Assembly: GCF_014395225.1 (NCBI RefSeq)
Contig: NZ_CP060723.1
Location: forward strand, 6,076,001 to 6,140,000
Reading direction: 5' to 3'
Length of the DNA: 64,000 nucleotides
Source of the DNA: Pedobacter roseus
GTDB lineage: Bacteria; Bacteroidota; Bacteroidia; Sphingobacteriales; Sphingobacteriaceae
A program made the position numbers and the translations under genes. Shown one piece after another: positions 28,166 to 36,887 of this stretch; positions within the stretch are counted from its first letter, which is position 1, and each line of letters opens with the position of its first letter. The notes beneath the pieces are model-generated. The model saw only the letters and a list, made by a program, of their open reading frames with translations, did no database searches and was not told the DNA's origin.

Positions 28166-28735
28166 ATGAGCAAAACAAATAAAAAAGAACTATCCGCAGT
28201 ACAAACATCAGATCTGCTCCATATTTTAAAACTCCGTTTCGAGCAAAACATAAACCGGCACAAAACTTTAGAATGGAATAAAGTACAGGAAAGGTTAACA
28301 GCCAAACCAGAAAAATTGTGGGTGCTTGATGAAATGGAAATTAGCGGCGGCGAACCTGATGTGGTGGAGTATGATGAAGCTACCGGCGAATATATTTTTT
28401 ACGATTGCTCGGCTGAAAGTCCGAAAGGCCGGAGAAGTATTTGTTACGATCTTGAAGGGCTTGAATCGAGAAAAGAACACCAGCCCGAAAATAATGCGGT
28501 TGATATGGCCGCTGCAATGGGGATCGAACTGTTAACAGAAGAACAATACCGTTATTTACAACAACTCGGGAAATTCGATACTAAAACTTCAAGCTGGATT
28601 GTTACCCCTTCTGCAATCAGAAAACTTGGCGGTGCCCTATTTGGCGATCGCCGTTATGATCACGTATTTGTTTACCATAATGGTGCGCAATCGTATTATG
28701 CGGCAAGGGCTTTCCGCGGTTCGCTTCGAGTATGA
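28166..28735 (+). CDS. DUF4256 domain protein
   Basis: The 189-residue soluble protein covers the whole DUF4256 family: LLHILKLRFEQNINRHKTLEW at the N-terminus, MEISGGEPDVV (about 58-68), YDCSAESPKGRRS (about 79-91) and WIVTPSAIRKLGGALFGDRRYDHVF near the end. The family is widespread and has no assigned biochemical function. It is convergent with the GNAT gene, with the two ends only 2 bp apart. Confidence 0.88.
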   Translation: MSKTNKKELSAVQTSDLLHILKLRFEQNINRHKTLEWNKVQERLTAKPEKLWVLDEMEISGGEPDVVEYDEATGEYIFYDCSAESPKGRRSICYDLEGLESRKEHQPENNAVDMAAAMGIELLTEEQYRYLQQLGKFDTKTSSWIVTPSAIRKLGGALFGDRRYDHVFVYHNGAQSYYAARAFRGSLRV

Positions 28736-28737
28736 TT

Positions 28738-29238
28738 TTATAATAGTTTTTCGTAGCAGAAAAACCGCAACCCAGGACGTTTGGCCAAACCAATTTCACC
28801 ACTAAAAGTATAACCTAATTTAGGAAACAATGCCTGCGTGGCCTTATTCTCGCTATTGGTATCTACCCTCAAAATGTTGATGCCATTTGCTTTGGCAACC
28901 TCCTCTGCCTGTTGCATTAAGGCTTTGGCAATGCCTTTGCCCTGGCAATCGGGATCTACAGCCAAACGGTGTGTAACAATCGCTTTTTCAGTAATGTCCC
29001 AACCGGCATCGGTATATTCAGGATCCTGATCGTTGGTAATGGCCGAAACCCCGACAACCTGCTCTTCTAATTCTGCTACCCATAACTGATCAATAGTAAT
29101 ATCCTTGGCAAATACTTCAGGATTTGGGTAATCATCTCCCCACTGGAAATTTCCGGCAGCACGCATTAAGGGTACAACTTTCTTTACGAGCTGCATAATT
29201 TGCTGGATATCTTCTGTAACGGCTAATCTTATTGTCAT
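28738..29238 (-). CDS. GNAT-family N-acetyltransferase
   Basis: I start at the ATG at 29236-29238 (166 residues). The longer frame begins inside a tandem repeat and adds an unrelated 27-residue leader. The GNAT fold is clear: RLAVTEDIQQIMQLV, WVAELEEQVVGVSAI, the acetyl-CoA loop DPDCQGKGIAKALM (about 96-109, with QGKGIA) and a conserved LRVDTNSENKATQALFPKLGY. The acceptor substrate is unknown. Confidence 0.9.
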   Translation of the reverse strand: MTIRLAVTEDIQQIMQLVKKVVPLMRAAGNFQWGDDYPNPEVFAKDITIDQLWVAELEEQVVGVSAITNDQDPEYTDAGWDITEKAIVTHRLAVDPDCQGKGIAKALMQQAEEVAKANGINILRVDTNSENKATQALFPKLGYTFSGEIGLAKRPGLRFFCYEKLL

Positions 29239-29269
29239 GGATGCAAAGATAATAGATAGGTTTATTGGT

Positions 29270-29363
29270 TCAGTTGTTCGTCGGTCATTTGTTTGTTGGT
29301 TCATTGGTTCAATAGTCATTTGTTTGTTGGTTCATCGGTTCAATAGTCATTTGTTTATTGGTT
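29270..29363. repeat. 31-bp tandem repeat (three units)
   Basis: GTCATTTGTTT recurs at 29284, 29315 and 29346, a 31-bp period with GGTTCAT/CGGTTCAATA between. It lies in the gap 29239-29665, which otherwise holds only the promoter-proximal TTAA array. Confidence 0.6.
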
Positions 29364-29581
29364 AGCATGAGGCAGAAACTGGATAACTGCCAACTGAGAA
29401 CTGCCGACTGTTCAATCGACTCCAAACTAGTTTATGTTTAATCGACTTAGGACTAACCGATCTTCATCAAATCTTCATCTTTCAGTTTGATATTTGAGCA
29501 TATTACTCTCCATCATATTCCGGCTTCTAAAGGCCTGTTAAGGAATTGTTTTGCCATTATTTAATTCCCATTTTCATAGTG

Positions 29582-29630
29582 TTAATTCAAAGTTAAACTT
29601 AATCTGATCTTAATATTGAATTAACATTAA
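29582..29630 (+). promoter_or_regulatory. 11-bp-spaced TTAA direct repeats upstream of TonB receptor
   Basis: TTAA occurs at 29582 and 29593 (11 bp apart) and at 29599, 29610 and 29621 (11 bp apart). The context is CTTAATnnnnn repeated. Helically phased direct repeats of this period resemble PhoB-type boxes. The array ends about 40 bp before the start codon. Confidence 0.4.
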
Positions 29631-29665
29631 GGCTGTTGTTTTGTACCAAAATAAAATAACAGAAA

Positions 29666-32600
29666 ATGAAATCACGTATACTATCCCTGGTAAGTATTCT
29701 GGTACTCCTGGTCACATTTGCTCAGGCACAGGTTACAACATCTAGCATTAATGGAAAGATTAAGGATAACAAAGGTATCATCCCAGGGGCAACCATCGTT
29801 ATGGTGCACGTTCCTACAGGTACAGTTTCTAAAGGTTCGTCAAACGAAAACGGCCTTTACCGCATTGGTAACTTAAATCCGGGCGGACCATACAAAATCA
29901 CCGTAACCTTTGTTGGTTATAGTCCGGTAGTAAAAGAAAATATTTATTTAACCCTTGGTAACGACGTAAAACTCGATATCGATCTTCAGGAGCAGGGTAA
30001 CCAGTTGGCTGAAGTAAGTGTTAAAGGGCAAAAAGGTGGAACAAAATCTGGTGCAGGTACCAGTATCGGCGAAGGTCAGATTAAAACCTTACCAACCATG
30101 AACCGCAGTTTACAGGATGTTACCCGTGTAACCCCTCAGGGCAGTAAAGACAATACCTTTGGCGGTACCAACTTCAGGTACAATAACGTAACTATCGATG
30201 GTGCGATTAATAACGATGCCATTGGTTTTAGTCCTTCGTTAGGTGGTCAGAGCGGAAGCTCGGGCATGCCGGGAAGCAGTACACGTACCAATCCGGTTTC
30301 GCTTGATGCGATCCAGGATGTTACCGTTCTACTTTCTCCTTACGATGTTAAAGTGGGTAACTTTTTAGGTGGTAGCATCAACGCGGTTACACGTGGTGGT
30401 ACCAACGAAGTGGTAGGATCGGTTTATGGTTATGGCCGTAACGCTTCGCTAATCGGTAGAAACAAAATTGGCGATAACAGCAAAGAGCCTTCTGCTTTTC
30501 ACGATTATCAAACCGGTTTCCGCGTAGGTTTCCCGATCATTAAAGATAAATTGTTCTTCTTTACCAATGAAGAGATTACCCGCCGTCAGGATCCGGTAAT
30601 TTTGGGTGCAGGATCATCAGATATGAAATTGCTTACTTTGGCAGAAGCACAACAGATTTCAGACCGCATGAAAAATGCTTATGGTGTTGATGCAGGTTCG
30701 TTCGGTGATTACAATATCTATTCACAATCTAACAAGTTCTTTAACCGTTTAGATTGGAACATCAGCGAAAGCACCCAGTTAACCATCAGGAATAACACCA
30801 TTATTTCGAAAGCAACAAACTTAGAAAGAGATCAGTCTAACTTCAGGTTTGGCGGTATCGATTTTAAACAGAACAACAACCAAACTTCAACCGTTGCTGA
30901 TCTGAAAACCCGTTTTGGTAATTCAGCTACCAATAACTTAATAGTAGGTTATTCTACTGTCCACGATTTCCGTGATCCGCTTTCTAATCCGGCTTTGCCA
31001 CAGATCGAGATTGCTTCAAACGGTGGAACATTGTTTTTAGGTACCGACCGTGAGGCCAGTATCTTCAACATGAAACAGAACACTTTCGAATTTACCGATA
31101 ACTTTACTTACAGCACCGGTAACCATACTTTTACCGTTGGTACACACAACGAATTTTATAAAATCAACTACGGTTTTGTAAACTCATGGAATGGTCGTGT
31201 GGCTTATAGTAGCGTTGCCGATTTCCTGGCTAACCAGCCAAACAGGGTACGTACCAGTTATAACTATGATGATAACAGCCGCGATAATATTATTGCCAAC
31301 CCAACTGCAGAATTTAATGTGAACATGTACAGTGTTTACGGTCAGGACGAAATCCGCATTGGCGACCGTTTTAAATTAACCCCGGGTTTACGTTTTGATA
31401 TGGCAAACTTGCCAGATATGCCATCATTGAGTTCAAAAACAACCAACTCTCCTGTTGATCCCAACTATGGTACAACTTATACTTACACGCAGCCATCATC
31501 AATTACCGGAAAATTCCTGAACAAAATCCAGATTTCTCCTCGTGTTGGTTTTAACTTCGATGTATTGGGTAACCAAAGTTTGGTTATGCGTGGTGGTACC
31601 GGTTTATTTACCAGCCGTGTTCCTTTTGCATGGATCGGTTATGCTTATTACAACAACGGTGTAAACTACGGTGCTTTTGATAAATCGTATGTTTATACAA
31701 GTACAGATCCGACTAAAATCGTGAAACCGGCTGCGGGTTCCGATCCGATTAAAGATGCTTTAACTGGTAATGGCGAAGCAGGTTATGTAACTAACCAGGG
31801 CATAAATGTTAAAGATGCAAGTGGCGCTACGCAGGTAGATTTAGTTGACAATAACTTTAAAATGCCAAAAGCATGGAGAAGTAATTTAGCTTTCGATTAT
31901 AAAACTGATGACCAGTGGAAATTTACATTGGAGGGAATTTTTAGCCAGGTAATTAAAGATGTGCAGTTTCAACAGATCAACTATGTAGATAATCCAAAAT
32001 ACATGGTTTATGATACACAGAAACAGATGCCAATTTATTCAGGTACCAAAATTAATCCTTTATATACCAATGCCTACCTTTTATCAAATACAGATAAAGG
32101 ATACAAATACAGTTTAACAGCACAGGTAAGTAAATCACTTCCTATGGGCTTAGATATGATGGTGGCTTATACCTACGGAAGATCGAAAGATATTGCCAAT
32201 GGTATCCGTAACTCGATGGAGTCTAACTGGCAGTTAAACCAGGCGCTTAATCCAAATAATCCAGGTTTGGCTTATTCTAACTTCGATATCCGCAACAGGA
32301 TTATCTCGACCATCAATTACAGGTTAGATTGGTTTAAAAACAATAAATATGTATCTAACTTCTCGTTGTTCTTCAGCGGTCAGTCGGGTTCGCCATACTC
32401 ATTGGGCTTAGTGAACACAAGGATCAATGGAACGGGACAAACCGTAAGTTTAATGTATGTGCCGGCTGTAGGCGAAACACAGAAATTCTTTGCCAATACA
32501 CCAGATGGAATTGCACAGGCTGCAGCATTTGATAATTACATTAATGGTGATAAATACCTAAGTACCCGTCGTGGCGATTTTACAGAGCGTAACGGTGCAC

Positions 32601-32917
32601 GTACCCCTTGGAATGTTCAGGCTGATTTCCGTTTCTCGCAGGATATTCAGGTGGCAAAAGGAAAACACCCGCATGTACTTACTTTAACTTACGATATTGT
32701 TAACCTAACTAATTTGTTGAATAAAGATTGGGGAATCCAGTATTTTTCTCCTAACACTTATAACTCTATGGCCAGTATGGGTATCAAAGTTCAAACTGCA
32801 GGCACACCAACAGCCTATCCGGTTTATACCTTTGCTCAAAAAGATGTAACTTCTTACTCAAAAGATTTCTTTGCATCACGTTACCAGATGCAATTGGGAT
32901 TGAGGTATAGCTTCTAA
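29666..32917 (+). CDS. Oar-like TonB-dependent outer-membrane receptor
   Basis: The 1083-residue protein has a signal peptide ending AQAQ (about 19-22). A CarboxypepD_reg domain follows (INGKIKDNKGIIPGATIVMV, about 28-47), then a plug domain with NNVTIDGAINNDAIGF and DVTVLLSPYDVKVGNFLGGSINAVTR (about 218-243). The large barrel ends in an aromatic residue. It lacks the SusC signature and has no SusD partner, as in Oar-type receptors. The 11-bp TTAA array upstream and a phosphatase-superfamily gene 1.3 kb downstream hint at phosphate-related control. Confidence 0.92.
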   Translation: MKSRILSLVSILVLLVTFAQAQVTTSSINGKIKDNKGIIPGATIVMVHVPTGTVSKGSSNENGLYRIGNLNPGGPYKITVTFVGYSPVVKENIYLTLGNDVKLDIDLQEQGNQLAEVSVKGQKGGTKSGAGTSIGEGQIKTLPTMNRSLQDVTRVTPQGSKDNTFGGTNFRYNNVTIDGAINNDAIGFSPSLGGQSGSSGMPGSSTRTNPVSLDAIQDVTVLLSPYDVKVGNFLGGSINAVTRGGTNEVVGSVYGYGRNASLIGRNKIGDNSKEPSAFHDYQTGFRVGFPIIKDKLFFFTNEEITRRQDPVILGAGSSDMKLLTLAEAQQISDRMKNAYGVDAGSFGDYNIYSQSNKFFNRLDWNISESTQLTIRNNTIISKATNLERDQSNFRFGGIDFKQNNNQTSTVADLKTRFGNSATNNLIVGYSTVHDFRDPLSNPALPQIEIASNGGTLFLGTDREASIFNMKQNTFEFTDNFTYSTGNHTFTVGTHNEFYKINYGFVNSWNGRVAYSSVADFLANQPNRVRTSYNYDDNSRDNIIANPTAEFNVNMYSVYGQDEIRIGDRFKLTPGLRFDMANLPDMPSLSSKTTNSPVDPNYGTTYTYTQPSSITGKFLNKIQISPRVGFNFDVLGNQSLVMRGGTGLFTSRVPFAWIGYAYYNNGVNYGAFDKSYVYTSTDPTKIVKPAAGSDPIKDALTGNGEAGYVTNQGINVKDASGATQVDLVDNNFKMPKAWRSNLAFDYKTDDQWKFTLEGIFSQVIKDVQFQQINYVDNPKYMVYDTQKQMPIYSGTKINPLYTNAYLLSNTDKGYKYSLTAQVSKSLPMGLDMMVAYTYGRSKDIANGIRNSMESNWQLNQALNPNNPGLAYSNFDIRNRIISTINYRLDWFKNNKYVSNFSLFFSGQSGSPYSLGLVNTRINGTGQTVSLMYVPAVGETQKFFANTPDGIAQAAAFDNYINGDKYLSTRRGDFTERNGARTPWNVQADFRFSQDIQVAKGKHPHVLTLTYDIVNLTNLLNKDWGIQYFSPNTYNSMASMGIKVQTAGTPTAYPVYTFAQKDVTSYSKDFFASRYQMQLGLRYSF

Positions 32918-32946
32918 TCTTTTTAAAGAAATAGATATAACGGTCT

Positions 32947-32973
32947 GGCCTGATAAAGGTCAGGCCGTTTTTT
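32947..32973 (+). terminator. Terminator after TonB receptor
   Basis: GGCCTGA (32947-32953) and TCAGGCC (32960-32966) form a stem followed by G and six T. Confidence 0.85.
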
Positions 32974-33194
32974 GTTTAACATACGACGACTATTATTGCA
33001 TTTTGTCATCCTGAGCGGAGTCGAAGGATCATTCGTTCTGCTTAATTGGCCACGGATGCACGGAAAACACGGAGATGTTTTAATTGAAATTATTATTGTA
33101 ACAATTAAACAATTAAACTTTTTTATTACGCACCTGTCCAAATTATACACACAGCGTAAAGCTTGATTTATTTTTTTACTTAAAAGGTTAGGTT

Positions 33195-33353
33195 ATGAAA
33201 AAGATTGTAAATGCGTTGCTCTTATTGGTTTTGGCGTTAAATTTTAGTGCATGCGTAGTGAGTGCACGAGCGCCACGTGCCCACTGGGTACCCGGTTACT
33301 ATGTTGTTGGCCCTCATGGCGGTCGCCATTGGGTACACGGCCATTACCGCTAG
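33195..33353 (+). CDS. Small YXWGXW-like lipoprotein (52 aa)
   Basis: A 52-codon frame from the ATG at 33195 to TAG. It has a lysine start, a hydrophobic stretch, and a lipobox ending in Cys20 (NFSAC). The mature part contains HWVPGYYVVGPHGGRHWVHGHYR, a pair of aromatic/Pro-Gly/His repeats like the YXWGXW family of small Bacteroidetes lipoproteins. It would sit in a membrane facing the periplasm or the surface. The function is unknown. Confidence 0.75.
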   Translation: MKKIVNALLLLVLALNFSACVVSARAPRAHWVPGYYVVGPHGGRHWVHGHYR

Positions 33354-33556
33354 TTTATCCTTACCAATTTTCTTTAACTCATGCTAATCAGCCGGGTTAA
33401 AAGCAAAGTCTGTGCTTTCCTTCTCCATTTGGAGAGGGATGCACTATTTTAGGTAAATCCACTTCCTTAAACATGGTGAGGTGTAACTATTGTAATGTTT
33501 CATTTAGAATACAGGAATAAAATAATACATTAGCGCTATTAATCTCTATTTTAACC

Positions 33557-34126
33557 ATGCAGGAAGAAATTCTTTTACAGATAAGCGGAAAAATCAAAGA
33601 AAGACGTAAAGAACTTGGCATTACCGTTCAGGAACTTGCAGATAAGGCAGAAGTAAGTAAAGGCCTTATTTCCCAGATCGAAAACAGCAGGACCATCCCA
33701 TCGCTTATGGTATTGATGGACATTATTAAGAGTCTGGAGATTGATTTAAACAGCTTTTTTAAAGATATCAATTTTCATAAAAAAGATGCCCCTGTGCTGG
33801 TAAAACGGAAGGATAATTACCAGAAATTCGAAAAAGAACAGGCTGTTGGCTTTAACTACTCGCGTATTTTAACCAAGAACATCAAATTTTCTACCGCCGA
33901 TTTTGTGCTGCTCGAGCTTGAAGTAAATTCACACCGTCCGATGGTAAAAACTGAAGCTTTTGAGTTTAAATACATGATTGAAGGCAAGGTAGAATACCAG
34001 TTTGCAAAAAAGAAAGTGATACTCGAAAAAGGCGACTCCATGCTTTTCGACGGAAGGCTTTCGCATACGCCTGTTAACATTGGCGATACCAAGGCATTGA
34101 TGCTGGTAATTTATTTCTTCGAGTAA
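33557..34126 (+). CDS. XRE-family regulator with C-terminal cupin
   Basis: The 189-residue protein has an N-terminal helix-turn-helix (about 14-68: RRKELGITVQELADKAEVSKGLISQIENSRTIPS, only partly a motif). A small C-terminal cupin barrel (about 115-188) has KYMIEGKVEYQF, EKGDSMLFDGRLSHTPVN and MLVIYFFE. XRE-cupin proteins sense small ligands and control adjacent catabolic genes. It lies directly upstream of the alkaline-phosphatase/DUF5690/FAD-oxidase/SusCD set. The palindrome TAAACnnnGTTTA found at 34135 and 35164 is a good candidate for its operator. Confidence 0.88.
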   Translation: MQEEILLQISGKIKERRKELGITVQELADKAEVSKGLISQIENSRTIPSLMVLMDIIKSLEIDLNSFFKDINFHKKDAPVLVKRKDNYQKFEKEQAVGFNYSRILTKNIKFSTADFVLLELEVNSHRPMVKTEAFEFKYMIEGKVEYQFAKKKVILEKGDSMLFDGRLSHTPVNIGDTKALMLVIYFFE

Positions 34127-34134
34127 CAATTTAG

Positions 34135-34147
34135 TAAACAAAGTTTA
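34135..34147. promoter_or_regulatory. Operator-like palindrome, copy 1
   Basis: TAAAC-AAA-GTTTA, a perfect 5-bp inverted repeat with a 3-bp spacer, ending 68 bp before the phosphatase-superfamily gene. Confidence 0.5.
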
Positions 34148-34215
34148 TTTATACTTAACAAATTTTTATCTTCATCTTTATAAACCAAGCCTATATTAGC
34201 AGGCAAATTATAAAT

Positions 34216-35106
34216 ATGAAAAAATTTCTTAAAAGCACTATTCTGCTGCTTTGCATTGCTGTGTGTGCACAGGCACAGCCAAAAAAAATTAAACATGTCA
34301 TCCTCATCGGTTGCGATGGCTTTGGAGGTTATGCCCTGCAGGAAGCCAATATGCCTAATCTTAAAGCTTTAATGGCCAATGGCTCGTGGACCGATAAGGC
34401 GCGTTGTGTGCTGCCATCATCCAGTGCGGTTAACTGGGCTTCGTTGTTGATGGGAGCAGGGCCAACCGAACATGGTTACACCGAGTGGGACAGCAAGGTA
34501 CCCGAAATCCCTTCAGTAACCAAAACTTCTTATGGCATATTCCCCACGATATTCAGCGTGATCAGGGATCAGAAAAAAACCGCTAAAACTGCTATTGTTT
34601 ATAGCTGGAACGGTATCGGTTATTTGTTCGAAAAAGAAGCTGTAAATATAGTAGTGAACGGTAAAGAAAAAGATGATTTTTGTGCCGATACTGCTGCCGC
34701 GATTATTAAAAAAGAAAAACCTTATTTTACTTTTCTGCATTTAGACGAACCTGACAATACAGGACATGCCATCGGTCACCGTACACCCGCCTATTACAAA
34801 CAACTGGAGCTGGTAGATCAGCGCATTGGTAAAATTGTAAAAGCAGTTAAAGATGCAGGTATTGCCGATGAAACCATTATTTTAGTAACTGCTGATCACG
34901 GGGGAACGGGTAAAGGCCATGGCGGTAAATCGCTTGATGAAGTGCAGATTCCATGGATTATTTCTGGTCCTGGTGTACGAAAAAACCACGAAATAAGAGA
35001 TGTTATCATTACTTACGATACTGCAGCTACACTTGCCTGGTTGATGGGCTTGCAACAACCGCAAAGCTGGCGGGGAAAGCCTGTGTTAGAGCCGTTTGGC
35101 AAATAA
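34216..35106 (+). CDS. Exported alkaline-phosphatase-superfamily hydrolase
   Basis: The 296-residue protein has a signal peptide ending AQAQ (about 16-19) and the type I phosphodiesterase/nucleotide pyrophosphatase fold. Metal site 1 is in ILIGCDGFGG (about 29-38). The nucleophile region is CVLPSSSAVNWASLL (about 62-76). The metal-ligand motifs are DEPDNTGHAIGH (about 177-188) and TADHGG (about 225-230). This superfamily includes nucleotide pyrophosphatases, sulfatases and phosphonoacetate hydrolase. The neighbouring TIGR03364 oxidoreductase favours a phosphonate-linked substrate, but that is inference. Confidence 0.85.
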   Translation: MKKFLKSTILLLCIAVCAQAQPKKIKHVILIGCDGFGGYALQEANMPNLKALMANGSWTDKARCVLPSSSAVNWASLLMGAGPTEHGYTEWDSKVPEIPSVTKTSYGIFPTIFSVIRDQKKTAKTAIVYSWNGIGYLFEKEAVNIVVNGKEKDDFCADTAAAIIKKEKPYFTFLHLDEPDNTGHAIGHRTPAYYKQLELVDQRIGKIVKAVKDAGIADETIILVTADHGGTGKGHGGKSLDEVQIPWIISGPGVRKNHEIRDVIITYDTAATLAWLMGLQQPQSWRGKPVLEPFGK

Positions 35107-35163
35107 GCTTCCCAGGCCAGGCAGATTTAACAATTTGATAACTTAACATTTGTTTACAAATAA

Positions 35164-35176
35164 TAAACATTGTTTA
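35164..35176. promoter_or_regulatory. Operator-like palindrome, copy 2
   Basis: TAAAC-ATT-GTTTA lies 101 bp before the DUF5690 gene. A further GTTTA half-site is at 35152-35156. The core is the same as at 34135. Confidence 0.5.
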
Positions 35177-35277
35177 CTATTGTGTTTTAATGTTAATAAT
35201 TATGGAAATTAGATTAATCTTGTTAGATAGGTTGGCATCCAATGATACCGTAGCCGGGATATTAAATTTATAATGCA

Positions 35278-36597
35278 ATGAGCTTGCTTCATATTGCCCG
35301 TAAAAAAGCACAACACTGGCCCTATTGGCTGGTTACTGTGATTGGTGGTGTAGCAGCCTTTGGTTGTTACACCAGTATGTATGCGTTTAGGAAAGCCTTT
35401 GCTTCGGCCACTTTCGAGCATCAGGAATTTCTGCACATTGATTATAAGGTTTGGCTTGTGATTGCACAGATGGTAGGGTATACCCTTAGTAAGTTTTATG
35501 GTATCCGTTTTATTTCCGAATCGGGAAAAAGTAACCGCGCCAGGAGCATTATTTTTCTGATCCTTTTTTCGTGGCTTGCCCTGCTTGGTTTTGCGCTGGT
35601 ACCTGCTCCTTACAATATTATATTTCTCTTTCTTAACGGTTTTCCGCTGGGCATGATCTGGGGTTTGGTGTTCAGTTACCTCGAAGGCAGAAAAACAACT
35701 GAGTTTATGGGCGCTTTAATGTCTATCAGTTTAATTTTTGCTTCAGGTTTTGTGAAAACCGTGGCCCGCTCTCTGATGTCCTTTGCTTCAGTAAGCGATT
35801 ATTGGATGCCTTTTTTAACGGGTCTGGTATTTTTACCTGCCCTGCTGCTGTTCGTTTTCTGTTTGGAAGTAATTCCACCACCTTCAAAAGAAGATCAGGA
35901 GTTGCGTACCAAGCGGGTACCGATGGATGGGAACCAACGGAAGGCCTTTATCACCACATTTTTGCCAGGTATTATCTTAACCATCATCATTTATGTATTG
36001 CTAACCTGTATCCGCGATATGCGCGATAATTTTGAGGTAGAAATCTGGAATGGCCTTGGTATCCATAACAACCATATTTATACCCAGATTGATACGCTCA
36101 TTTCGGTGGTGGTGCTGGTGATGATGGGGCTTTTGATCCTGATTAAAGATAATCTCAAAGCCTTTACCGTGATCCATATCATGATTATTGCCGGTTGTTT
36201 ATTGATCGGCGTAAGTACCTTCTTTTTCGATCGTGGATATATGGGACCGGTTACCTGGATGGCTTTACTGGGAATGGGACTATACATGGCCTATATTCCG
36301 TATAATGCGATTTTCTTTGAACGGATGATTGCCAATTTTCACTATAAAAGTAATATCGGTTTTATTATGTATGTGGCTGATTCTATTGGTTATGTAGGTA
36401 GTTTTTCGGTATTGATGTTGCACGAGTTTGGAGAAACCAACATCAGCTGGATGCACTTTTTTAAAGAGTGTTTGTTTGCCGTTCCGCTGATTGGTGGCGT
36501 GTGCAGCATACTCTCATTAATTTATTTCAGAAGGAAAACATTGGCTACCAATAAAAAGATGCAAGCGTCAGGAAGCGTGGTTTTAACTGGGAAATAA
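35278..36597 (+). CDS. DUF5690 family membrane transporter (MFS-like)
   Basis: This 439-residue protein has about 12 transmembrane helices. The opening HWPYWLVTVIGGVAAFGCYTSMYAFRKAF and the later NGFPLGMIWGLVFSYLEGRKTTEFMGA correspond to the DUF5690 family, an MFS offshoot common in Bacteroidetes. It is probably a transporter of an organic anion. It lies between the phosphatase-superfamily gene and the TIGR03364 oxidoreductase and carries its own upstream TAAACnnnGTTTA site, so it is a reasonable inner-membrane importer for the same compound. Confidence 0.82.
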   Translation: MSLLHIARKKAQHWPYWLVTVIGGVAAFGCYTSMYAFRKAFASATFEHQEFLHIDYKVWLVIAQMVGYTLSKFYGIRFISESGKSNRARSIIFLILFSWLALLGFALVPAPYNIIFLFLNGFPLGMIWGLVFSYLEGRKTTEFMGALMSISLIFASGFVKTVARSLMSFASVSDYWMPFLTGLVFLPALLLFVFCLEVIPPPSKEDQELRTKRVPMDGNQRKAFITTFLPGIILTIIIYVLLTCIRDMRDNFEVEIWNGLGIHNNHIYTQIDTLISVVVLVMMGLLILIKDNLKAFTVIHIMIIAGCLLIGVSTFFFDRGYMGPVTWMALLGMGLYMAYIPYNAIFFERMIANFHYKSNIGFIMYVADSIGYVGSFSVLMLHEFGETNISWMHFFKECLFAVPLIGGVCSILSLIYFRRKTLATNKKMQASGSVVLTGK

Positions 36598-36627
36598 AAA
36601 AAGTTTTGGCTGCTTTTTACCATTTAT

Positions 36628-36725
36628 CGTCATTGCGGGAAGGCTTTTTCAGCCGACGAAGCAATCTTTATTGTGGTCGTAGAGCATGAATGATTGCTTC
36701 GTCGTTCCTCTTCACAATGACGATT
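36628..36725. repeat. Palindromic intergenic element
   Basis: Outer arms TCGTCATTG / CAATGACGA and inner arms GACGAAGCAATC (36655-36666) / GATTGCTTCGTC (36692-36703) make a roughly 98-bp imperfect palindrome. It may double as the terminator of the transporter gene. Confidence 0.6.
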
Positions 36726-36887
36726 TTTTTATTTGGAATTTGTTAATGGTAACGAAGTTGAGGTGGCTTTTATAAACAGTTTTGTCATTCCCAACCCGAT
36801 AGCTATCGGATGACGAATAATTTTTAAAATATATTAACATCGATGTAGGTGCTATTTAAAGCATCTCACACAAAAAATAAATAAACA

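Noticed and set aside
28738..29319. Longer N-terminus for the GNAT protein
   Set aside because: The extra 27 residues come from the 31-bp tandem repeat; the internal ATG matches the family start.
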